Shown here in pieces: positions 9,206-15,429 of a stretch of 17,634 nt of DNA. The position numbers and the translations under genes are program-made. Where the stretch lies: positions 1-17,634 of the forward strand of contig CAYVHB010000048.1 in assembly GCA_964450865.1 (NCBI GenBank). Reading direction: 5' to 3'. Numbering within the stretch: the stretch's first letter is position 1; each line of letters opens with the position of its first letter. The notes beneath the pieces are model-generated. The model saw only the letters and a program-made list of their open reading frames with translations, ran no database searches and was not told where the DNA came from. The DNA is from CAYVHB01 sp964450865. Lineage in GTDB: Bacteria; Bacillota; Clostridia; Saccharofermentanales; UBA5734.

Positions 9206-9218
9206 TGTCAACTTGACA
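9206..9218. promoter_or_regulatory. Palindrome overlapping the glnA -35 box
   Basis: TGTCAACTTGACA is a perfect inverted repeat with a one-base centre, and its right half is the -35 hexamer TTGACA. It resembles a compact operator. The GlnR/TnrA box has TGTNA and TNACA seven bases apart; here the equivalent gap is three, so it does not fit that consensus. Confidence 0.4.
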
Positions 9219-9242
9219 GCCAGCGTGCTGACCATTTAAAAT
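9213..9242 (+). promoter_or_regulatory. glnA promoter
   Basis: -35 TTGACA (9213-9218) matches the consensus, followed by an 18-bp spacer and -10 TAAAAT (9237-9242). AT-rich sequence lies upstream (9192-9206). The predicted transcription start is near 9249, about 80 nt before the glnA ATG. Confidence 0.72.
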
Positions 9243-9256
9243 AGATGCATCGATGC

Positions 9257-9297
9257 GAGCAAGGGCGTTCCACAGCACACGAGTGGGGGACGCCTTT
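9257..9297 (+). terminator. glnA leader: terminator-like hairpin with an alternative ANTAR-like stem-loop
   Basis: AAGGGCGT (9261-9268) pairs with ACGCCTTT (9290-9297), eight pairs with one G-U, and CCAC/GTGG extends the stem around a 9-nt loop with a bulge. The T-tract is short (TTTGCCTGTTT). The left arm can instead fold as GAGC-AAGGGC-GTTC (9257-9270), a 4-bp stem with a six-base loop that has A at position 1 and G at position 4, the loop pattern known for ANTAR protein targets. The two folds exclude each other. An upstream partner hairpin (GC-ATCGAT-GC, 9247-9256) is weak and overlaps the predicted transcription start. Confidence 0.5.
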
Positions 9298-9328
9298 GCC
9301 TGTTTAAGGGACCAAGGGAGGTTTTGGC

Positions 9329-10660
9329 ATGGCCCAGTATAGCAAGCAGGACATTTTCCGGATGGTCGATGAGCAAGATGTTCGCTTCATCCGGCTGCAG
9401 TTTACAGATATTTTCGGCATCATGAAAAATGTCTCCATCACACCGCGGCAGCTGGAAAAGGCGCTCGACGGCGAATGCATGTTTGACGGCTCGGCGATTG
9501 AGGGCTTCACGCGGGTCGAAGAGTCGGACATGTACCTGATGCCCGATCCCAATACGTTCGCGATCCTGACCTGGCGGCCACAGCAGGACAAGGTCGCCCG
9601 CCTGATCTGCGATATCCGCGGCCTGGATGGCAGTCACTTTTCCGGCGACCCCCGCCATATCCTGCGCCAGGTGATCAAGGACGCCCGGTCCATGGACTAT
9701 GCATTCAATGTGGGCCCGGAGTGCGAGTTTTTCCTGTTCCACCAGGACGAACAGGGCAATCCCTCGACCTTGTCCTACGATGCTGGCGGCTATTTTGACC
9801 TGGAGCCGCTGGGCCAGGGTGAGGATGTGCGGCGGGAAATTGTCATGGCCCTGGAGGACATGGGCTTTGAGATCGAGGCCTCGCACCATGAAGTCGCACC
9901 CGGCCAGCATGAAATCGACTTCCGCTTTGACGAGGCACTGGCAGCGGCCGACAAGCTGATGACCTTCAAGATGGCAGTCAAGACGATCGCCCATCGCTAT
10001 GGCATGCATGCAACCTTCATGCCCAAGCCGATGCAGGGCGTCAGCGGCTCCGGCATGCACACCAATATGTCGCTGTTCCGCAATGGCCAGAATGTTTTCT
10101 GCGATCCCTCGACGCCAGATGGCCTGTCGCAGGAGGCGCGTTATTTTATCGGCGGCCTGCTGGCCCATATCAAGGGCATCAGCGCGATTGCCAATCCGCT
10201 GGTTAATTCCTACAAGCGCCTGATTCCCGGCTTTGAAGCGCCCTGCAACATTGCCTGGTCCCTGCACAATCGCAGCCCGCTGATCCGCATCCCGGCCAAC
10301 CGTGGCGAATACACCCGCCTGGAGCTGCGCAGTCCGGATCCGGCCAGCAATCCCTACCTGGTCATGGCCCTCTGCCTGGCTGCCGGTCTCGACGGCATCC
10401 GCCGCCAGCTTGATCCGGGCGAATCCTGCAATACAAATATCTACGCCATGCCGGCTGAAGAGCGGCGGGTCCGCGGTATTGACGACCTGCCTGCGTCCCT
10501 GGATGCCGCGCTCGATGAAATGGAGAAGGATCCGCTGATTCACGCTGTGCTCGGTGAACATGTCATGGAAAAATATATAGCCGCCAAGCGCCAGGAATGT
10601 GCTGATTATCGGGCCTATGTCTCACAGTGGGAACTCGACCGCTACCTGCGCCTGTTCTGA
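9329..10660 (+). CDS. glnA: Glutamine synthetase, class I
   Basis: 443 residues, the length of the GSI-alpha form of Gram-positives and archaea. It makes glutamine from glutamate, ammonia and ATP. Motifs in order are QFTDIFGIMKNVSI, MFDGSAIEGFTRVEESDMYL (the Arg here is the residue tied to feedback inhibition in GSI-alpha enzymes), VGPECEFFLF with metal-binding glutamates, HHEVAPGQHEIDF, FMPKPMQGVSGSGMHTN, VNSYKRLIPGFEAP, NRSPLIRIPANRG and LELRSPDPASNPYL. All active-site blocks are present. GGGAGG (9316-9321) is 7 nt before the ATG. It has its own promoter and a structured leader, and is followed 92 bp later by an ANTAR regulator, an arrangement described for clostridial glnA. Confidence 0.97.
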   Translation: MAQYSKQDIFRMVDEQDVRFIRLQFTDIFGIMKNVSITPRQLEKALDGECMFDGSAIEGFTRVEESDMYLMPDPNTFAILTWRPQQDKVARLICDIRGLDGSHFSGDPRHILRQVIKDARSMDYAFNVGPECEFFLFHQDEQGNPSTLSYDAGGYFDLEPLGQGEDVRREIVMALEDMGFEIEASHHEVAPGQHEIDFRFDEALAAADKLMTFKMAVKTIAHRYGMHATFMPKPMQGVSGSGMHTNMSLFRNGQNVFCDPSTPDGLSQEARYFIGGLLAHIKGISAIANPLVNSYKRLIPGFEAPCNIAWSLHNRSPLIRIPANRGEYTRLELRSPDPASNPYLVMALCLAAGLDGIRRQLDPGESCNTNIYAMPAEERRVRGIDDLPASLDAALDEMEKDPLIHAVLGEHVMEKYIAAKRQECADYRAYVSQWELDRYLRLF

Positions 10661-10752
10661 AGGCCGCATAGCCCGCGCTATAGCCCGCATCCAGCCGAAA
10701 TATCAACTGGGATCGATCAGCCATGCAAACACCCGGAAAGGAGGACTGACGC

Positions 10753-11457
10753 GTGCGCAGTGTGATCATTGCATTCCCCGATCTTGAGCTGGCACGCAAA
10801 CTGCGGGCCCTGTTCAACAGCCGCAGCCTGCCTGTTCAGGGTGTCTGCCAGACCGGAGCCCAGGCACTGCAGATGGCCAGCCTGAATCCGGGTGGCGGCG
10901 TCATAATCTGTCCGTTCCGCTTCACCGATATGAGTGCCCAGGAAGTCATGAACCTGGTATCCGAAGCCTATGACATGCTGGTGCTGGTTACACCGCGCCA
11001 GGTCGGCGCGATCAATGGTGAAGGAATCTTTACCCTGACCCAGCCCTTCAACGGCCAGATCCTGCTTGACAATACCCAGCAGCTGATGCAGACACGGCAG
11101 ACCACGGCCGGGGCTCTGCCCACCGGGCGTGCCATCCACGGCAGCCATGGGGGTCCTGGCAGCTATGGCGACAACGGCGGTTCTGGCCGCCATGGGGGTC
11201 CTGGCGATTCCAATGATCAAGGCGGACCTGGCCGGCCGCGAGAGCCCGATAGAACAGGCCGGGCCGCGGACCACGCTGCAGCCGGCCCGCCGGCGCACGG
11301 CCGCAACAGCAATGAGCAGCATATCATCGAACAGGCCAAGTATCTGCTGATGAATCGCAAACACCTCACCGAGGCAGAAGCACACCGCTATCTGCAGAAA
11401 CGCAGCATGGAATCCGGGATCCGCATGATCGACCTCGCCCGGCGCATCATCGGCTGA
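10753..11457 (+). CDS. ANTAR-domain RNA-binding antiterminator (NitR-like), with Gly-rich linker
   Basis: 234 residues, GTG start with AAAGGAGG (10737-10744) 8 nt upstream. The C-terminal part (about 188-234), with EQAKYLLMNRKHLTEAEAHRYLQ and MIDLARRI, is the three-helix ANTAR domain that binds paired hexaloop RNA hairpins and prevents termination. The N-terminal 110 residues resemble a receiver fold, but the phosphate-acceptor position falls in VIICPFRFTDM with no matching aspartate and no N-terminal acidic pair, so it is probably a pseudo-receiver. The middle (117-187) is Gly/Pro/His/Arg-rich with HGGPG twice. Related proteins next to glnA in clostridia (NitR type) are linked to nitrogen control. 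Its likely target is the glnA leader just upstream, possibly others in the window. Cytosolic. Confidence 0.85.
   Translation: MRSVIIAFPDLELARKLRALFNSRSLPVQGVCQTGAQALQMASLNPGGGVIICPFRFTDMSAQEVMNLVSEAYDMLVLVTPRQVGAINGEGIFTLTQPFNGQILLDNTQQLMQTRQTTAGALPTGRAIHGSHGGPGSYGDNGGSGRHGGPGDSNDQGGPGRPREPDRTGRAADHAAAGPPAHGRNSNEQHIIEQAKYLLMNRKHLTEAEAHRYLQKRSMESGIRMIDLARRIIG
11144..11205 (+). repeat. In-frame direct repeat in the ANTAR linker
   Basis: GCCATGGGGGTCCTGGC occurs at 11144-11160 and 11189-11205, 45 nt apart, so exactly 15 codons. It encodes the repeated SHGGPG/RHGGPG segments of the glycine-rich linker. A tandem duplication within the linker is the simplest explanation. Confidence 0.75.
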
Positions 11458-11477
11458 CCAGCATCACCAGGCAGGAG

Positions 11478-11522
11478 ACAGCTGGCCGGCCTCGTCCGGC
11501 ACAGGGTCGGCTGACTGTTTTT
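11478..11522 (+). terminator. Intrinsic terminator just upstream of dapF
   Basis: ACAG/CTGT (11478-11481 with 11515-11518) and GCCGGCC/GGTCGGC (11485-11491 with 11505-11511, one G-U) make a two-part stem with a symmetrical 3-nt internal loop. Five T residues follow at 11518-11522. The hairpin ends 13 nt before the dapF ribosome site, leaving no room for a promoter after it. dapF must therefore be reached by read-through. Confidence 0.68.
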
Positions 11523-11551
11523 ATCAATCATTTGCAAGGAGGCAAATCCCC

Positions 11552-12418
11552 ATGACAGCACCCACCGGCCCCGCCGGCCGCCAGCTCGCATTCACCAAGA
11601 TGCATGGCATCGGCAATGACTATGTCTATATCAATACCCTGGCCGAGACAGTCGCGGATCCGTCTGCGCTCGCCATCCGCGTCAGCGACCGCCACTTCGG
11701 GATCGGCTCCGATGGCCTGGTCCTGATTGCCCCGTCAGCTGCAGCGGATTTCATGATGGACATGTACAACAGCGACGGCTCACGCGGCAAGATGTGCGGC
11801 AATGCGATCCGCTGCGTGGCCAAATACGTCTACGACCGCGGCCTGACAGACAAGACCACGCTGACCATTGAAACCCTCAGCGGGATCAAGACGCTGCAGC
11901 TGCAGGTCGAAGACGGCCAGGTAGCCCGGGTCACCGTCAATATGGGCGCGCCCATTTTCAATCCGGCTGACATCCCCGTCCGCTGGGACGCGGACCGGAT
12001 GATTAATGAGCCAGTCAATGTCGCCGGCCAGACCGTCCGCCTGACCGCTGTTTCGATGGGCAATCCGCATGCCGTAATCTTTATGGATCAGGTGGAAAAC
12101 CTCGACCTGGCCAGGATCGGCCCGGCTTTTGAGCATCACCCCCTCTTCCCCGATCGCGTCAATACAGAATTTGTCCAGGTGATCGATCGCCAGACCTTGC
12201 GCATGCGCGTCTGGGAACGGGGCTCCGGCGAAACCATGGCCTGCGGCACCGGCTCCTGTGCGACACTGGCCGCTGCGGTCGTCAACGGCCTGGCTGACCG
12301 GCAGGCCACGGTCCGCCTCAACGGCGGGGACCTGCTGATCCAGTGGGATGAAGCCAGCCAGGACATCTATATGACCGGCCCGGCGACCTTTGTCTTTGAC
12401 GGCCAGCTTGTCATATAA
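11552..12418 (+). CDS. dapF: Diaminopimelate epimerase
   Basis: 288 residues, family length. It converts LL-diaminopimelate to the meso form used in peptidoglycan and for lysine. The two catalytic cysteines are C82 in MCGNAIRCVAKYVYD and C231 in ACGTGSCATLAA. Other family blocks are FTKMHGIGNDYVYIN (14-28), HFGIGSDGLVLI (48-59), NSDGS (73-77), SMGNPHAVIF (168-177) and WERGSGETMACGTG (221-234). AAGGAGG (11536-11542) lies 9 nt before the ATG. A terminator-like hairpin sits directly upstream. dapL follows after 68 bp, and the pair completes the last two steps of the aminotransferase route to meso-DAP. Confidence 0.96.
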   Translation: MTAPTGPAGRQLAFTKMHGIGNDYVYINTLAETVADPSALAIRVSDRHFGIGSDGLVLIAPSAAADFMMDMYNSDGSRGKMCGNAIRCVAKYVYDRGLTDKTTLTIETLSGIKTLQLQVEDGQVARVTVNMGAPIFNPADIPVRWDADRMINEPVNVAGQTVRLTAVSMGNPHAVIFMDQVENLDLARIGPAFEHHPLFPDRVNTEFVQVIDRQTLRMRVWERGSGETMACGTGSCATLAAAVVNGLADRQATVRLNGGDLLIQWDEASQDIYMTGPATFVFDGQLVI

Positions 12419-12486
12419 TGGCCATAAAATGGGCCCAACCAGCATGCAGCACGATCATATTAAGGAATTGCGAGGATCAACGACCC

Positions 12487-13707
12487 ATGGCCAGAATAAA
12501 CGAACATTATCTGAAACTGCCCGGCAGCTACCTGTTTTCCGAAATTGCCCGCCGTGTCACCCGGTTTAGCGCTGAAAACCCGGAGCGCCAGATCATCCGC
12601 CTCGGTATTGGCGATGTGACCCGCCCGCTGACGCCAACCATTATCGCCGCCTTGCACAAGGCCGTCGACGACCAGGCGGCGGTGGCGACGTTCCACGGCT
12701 ACGGGCCCGAGCTGGGCTATGACTTCCTGCGCCAGCGCATCATCGACGCCCACTACCGGCGCCTCGGCGTCAGCCTGGCAACCGACGAGGTTTTTGTCAG
12801 CGACGGCGCCAAAAGCGACACCGGCAACATCGGTGATATTTTTGCCGCTGACAGCACCGTCGCGATCTGCGACCCGGTCTATCCGGTTTATGTCGATACC
12901 AACGCCATGGCCGGCCGGGCCGGCAATTACCAGAGCAGCGGCCATTGGGACCGGATCATATACCTGCCGTGCACCCAGGAAAATCACTTCATCCCCGAAC
13001 TGCCCGGCCCCAATGACCCGGTACCGGACCTGATTTACCTCTGCTTCCCGAATAATCCGACCGGCTCGACCATCTCGGCGATTGACCTGCAGGACTGGGT
13101 CGATTATGCCCGCCGCAACGGCAGTGTCATTCTCTACGATGCCGCCTATGAAGCCTACATCACCGAAGACCTGCCGCACAGCATCTATGAAATCGAAGGC
13201 GCCCGGGAATGCGCCATCGAATTCTGCAGCTTCTCCAAACTGGCCGGCTTCACCGGGATCCGCCTGGCCTTCACGGTCGTCCCGAAAGAGCTCAAAATTG
13301 GCGGTGTCTCCGTCAACGGCCTGTGGGCACGCCGCCAGTCAACCAAATTCAACGGAGCCTCATACCTGACCCAGCGGGCAGGCGAAGCGGTCTACAGCGA
13401 ACAGGGCCAGAAAGAAGTCCGCGAAGTGATCGCCTACTACCAGAATAACGCCCGGATCATCCGCGAAGGCCTGCTGTCAATGGGCTGGTCAGTCTTCGGC
13501 GGCAAGAACGCACCCTATATCTGGCTGAAAACGCCAGACCACCTGACATCCTGGGAATTCTTCGACCTCCTGCTCAGCCGGGCCGGCGTCGTCGGCACCC
13601 CCGGCAGCGGCTTCGGACCCGGTGGCGAGGGCTACTTCCGCCTCACCGCCTTCGGCTCAACCGAAAACACCGAAGCCGCCATCGAACGCATCCGCGACCT
13701 GTTCTGA
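12487..13707 (+). CDS. dapL: LL-diaminopimelate aminotransferase
   Basis: 406 residues, typical for DapL. This PLP enzyme converts tetrahydrodipicolinate directly to LL-diaminopimelate with glutamate as amino donor, bypassing the acylated DapD/DapC/DapE steps. The N-terminus ARINEHYLKLPGSYLFSEIARRV is diagnostic. Further evidence is IRLGIGDVTRPLTP (37-50), GYGPELGYDFLR (71-82), SDGAKSDTGNI (105-115), CFPNNPTGS (186-194), YDAAYEAYI (217-225) and the PLP lysine K251 in SFSKLAGFTGIRLAF. The ATG at 12487 is chosen over one at 12418 because the family starts there and GAGGA (12472-12476) lies 10 nt upstream. No terminator separates it from dapF, so the two are likely cotranscribed. Confidence 0.96.
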   Translation: MARINEHYLKLPGSYLFSEIARRVTRFSAENPERQIIRLGIGDVTRPLTPTIIAALHKAVDDQAAVATFHGYGPELGYDFLRQRIIDAHYRRLGVSLATDEVFVSDGAKSDTGNIGDIFAADSTVAICDPVYPVYVDTNAMAGRAGNYQSSGHWDRIIYLPCTQENHFIPELPGPNDPVPDLIYLCFPNNPTGSTISAIDLQDWVDYARRNGSVILYDAAYEAYITEDLPHSIYEIEGARECAIEFCSFSKLAGFTGIRLAFTVVPKELKIGGVSVNGLWARRQSTKFNGASYLTQRAGEAVYSEQGQKEVREVIAYYQNNARIIREGLLSMGWSVFGGKNAPYIWLKTPDHLTSWEFFDLLLSRAGVVGTPGSGFGPGGEGYFRLTAFGSTENTEAAIERIRDLF

Positions 13708-13764
13708 AAAAGCGGCCGGCCACCCCGCTGACGGCCACCCCCGCCGCGATCTGCGCGTCGGTGT

Positions 13765-13794
13765 TTGACAGCCTTCCGCAGGCCGTTATATAAT
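13765..13794 (+). promoter_or_regulatory. purA promoter
   Basis: Consensus -35 TTGACA (13765-13770), 18-bp spacer, consensus -10 TATAAT (13789-13794). Transcription should begin near 13801, leaving a leader of about 243 nt. Confidence 0.78.
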
Positions 13795-13804
13795 ATTCAG
13801 GGCT

Positions 13805-13851
13805 AGACGTCCCACTGATTGACTGGGACGTCTTTTCCATTTTCCCAGTCA
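13805..13851 (+). terminator. purA leader: terminator hairpin with competing stem
   Basis: AGACGTCCCA (13805-13814) and TGGGACGTCT (13824-13833) form a perfect 10-bp stem with a 9-nt loop, followed by TTT, CCA and TTTT. The hairpin starts within a few bases of the predicted transcription start. TGACTGGGA (13820-13828), which shares five bases of the right arm, is also a perfect complement of TCCCAGTCA (13843-13851). The two stems cannot coexist, which is the geometry of a terminator/antiterminator switch. An alternative reading is a simple terminator for dapL, but the promoter lies upstream of it. Confidence 0.65.
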
Positions 13852-14043
13852 GCACCCGTAAAAAACCAGGCCTCCGGGCTGCAAACCAGCGATCCGGATA
13901 CCTTTAAACCAGCAGGTGGCACCCGGGCCGTGAGCTGACGATCCAACAAGAACAACCAGCCGGTCCGGGCATAAAGATTCGAAAACAGGCCAGACAGCCC
14001 TGTCGAAGGGCAAGACGGTGGCATATCCAAAGGAGGAGATCAC

Positions 14044-15318
14044 ATGGTTAAAGCGATTGTAGGCGGCAACTGGGGCGACGAAGGCAAGGGCAAGATCACC
14101 GACATGTTTGCCGGCACAGCCGATGTCGTCATCCGCTATCAGGGTGGCGCCAACGCCGGCCACACGATTATCAACCATTATGGCAAATTCGCGCTGCACC
14201 AGCTGCCGTCCGGGGTTTTCAACACCCACACCACCAATATCATCGCCAATGGCGTGGCCCTCAACGTCCCTGGCCTGATCAAGGAAATCAAGCACGTCAC
14301 CGACGCCGGCGTGCCGGCCCCCAATCTCCTGATATCCGACCGGATCCAGATCGTCATGCCCTACCATATCCTCCTCGACCAGTACGAAGAAGCGCGGCTC
14401 AGCGACCGCTCGTTTGGTTCGACCAAGTCGGGTATCGCCCCCTTCTATTCCGACAAATACGCCAAGATCGGCTTCCAGGTCTGCGAATTGTACGATGAGG
14501 AAGCCCTGCGCGACAAGCTGGATCGCGTCCTGGCCGTCAAGAACCTGCTCTTCCGCCACCTCTATCACCAGCCGGAGCTGTCAGCCGACGAGCTGTTCCA
14601 GACGCTGCGTGAATGGCGGCAGGCGATTGATCCCTATGTTGCTGATACCGCAGCCTTCATCCACCAGGCCCTGGCTGACGGCAAAAACATCCTGCTCGAG
14701 GGCCAGCTCGGTACACTCAAGGATCCGGATTTCGGTATCTACCCCTTCACAACCTCCTCGTCGACCCTGGCCGGCTACGGCTGTGTCGGCGCCGGCATCC
14801 CACCCTATGCAATCAAGGAAATCGTCACCGTTGTCAAGGCTTATTCCAGCGCTGTCGGTGCCGGTGCCTTTGTCAGCGAAATCTTTGGTGACGAGGCCCA
14901 CGAGCTGCGCCAGCGCGGCGGCGACGCCGGCGAATACGGCGCAACCACCGGCCGGCCGCGGCGCATGGGCTGGTTCGATTGTGTAGCCAGCCGTTACGGC
15001 TGCCGGATGCAGGGCGCCACCAGCGTCGCCCTGACCGCCATCGACTGCCTGAGCTATCTTGACGAAATCCCGGTCTGCATCGGCTACGACATTGACGGTG
15101 TCGTGACCCGCGACTTCCCGGCGACCCCGCAGCTCAATAAAGCCCGCCCGGTCCTGACTGTCCTGAAAGGCTGGAAGGCGCCGATCCGCGGCATTACCCA
15201 GTTCGACGAGCTGCCAGTGGAAGCCCGCGAATACGTCCTGTTTATCGAAAAAGAACTCGGCGTGCCGATCCAGCTGGTCTCCAATGGCCCGCGCCGCGAG
15301 GAAATCATCTTCCGCTGA
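14044..15318 (+). CDS. purA: Adenylosuccinate synthase, divergent clostridial-type
   Basis: 424 residues, family length. It joins IMP and aspartate using GTP, the first step from IMP to AMP. The P-loop-like NWGDEGKGK is at 9-17 (catalytic D12), GGANAGHTI at 34-42 (catalytic H40), EGQLGTLKD at 219-227, and TTGRPRRMGWFD at 301-312. Departures from the common bacterial form are clear: GTTxRGIGPxYxDK is replaced by GSTKSGIAPFYSDK (125-138), and VKAYTTRVGEGPFPTE by VKAYSSAVGAGAFVSE (264-279). I recall similar sequences in Clostridia, so this is probably a functional subfamily rather than decay. AAAGGAGG (14029-14036) is 7 nt before the ATG. guaA follows after 111 bp. Confidence 0.92.
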   Translation: MVKAIVGGNWGDEGKGKITDMFAGTADVVIRYQGGANAGHTIINHYGKFALHQLPSGVFNTHTTNIIANGVALNVPGLIKEIKHVTDAGVPAPNLLISDRIQIVMPYHILLDQYEEARLSDRSFGSTKSGIAPFYSDKYAKIGFQVCELYDEEALRDKLDRVLAVKNLLFRHLYHQPELSADELFQTLREWRQAIDPYVADTAAFIHQALADGKNILLEGQLGTLKDPDFGIYPFTTSSSTLAGYGCVGAGIPPYAIKEIVTVVKAYSSAVGAGAFVSEIFGDEAHELRQRGGDAGEYGATTGRPRRMGWFDCVASRYGCRMQGATSVALTAIDCLSYLDEIPVCIGYDIDGVVTRDFPATPQLNKARPVLTVLKGWKAPIRGITQFDELPVEAREYVLFIEKELGVPIQLVSNGPRREEIIFR

Positions 15319-15429
15319 TCCGGCTGGAATCAGACAGCCGATGGGGTGCATGCTTTCTCGATGCCAGCCCGATGCCAGTTCCATCAGCTACACCCCTCAC
15401 CATCAATTCAAACCTGGGAGGAAACTCAT

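Larger units (their letters stand above)
13708..14043. other. dapL-purA intergenic region and long purA leader
   Basis: 336 bp with no supported gene. The first 57 bp after dapL show no T-tailed hairpin. The purA promoter, the 5' hairpin and its alternative stem are listed separately. After these come about 190 nt of leader with a small GCCCT-GTCGA-AGGGC hairpin (13997-14011) and the purA ribosome site at 14029-14036. I recognise no known riboswitch and no short reading frame with a ribosome site. Confidence 0.5.

Noticed and set aside
9240..9328. Cyanobacterial-type glutamine riboswitch upstream of glnA
   Set aside because: The conserved core I would expect for that class is not present; only hairpin arms were seen.
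9236..10561. 441-codon open frame opposite glnA
   Set aside because: Antisense shadow of a complete glutamine synthetase, with no motif and no ribosome site.
12418..12486. Upstream ATG extension of dapL overlapping the dapF stop
   Set aside because: The diagnostic MxRINEHYLKLPGSYLF start is at 12487, with its own ribosome site.
13795..14043. T-box riboswitch in the purA leader
   Set aside because: The terminator looks T-box-like, but the TGGNACCGCG antiterminator motif and the long stem I with specifier loop are absent, and the hairpin is too close to the start.
15346..15429. Upstream ATG extension of guaA
   Set aside because: The 28 extra residues are unlike the family; the TTG at 15430 has a well-placed GGGAGG and matches the usual N-terminus.
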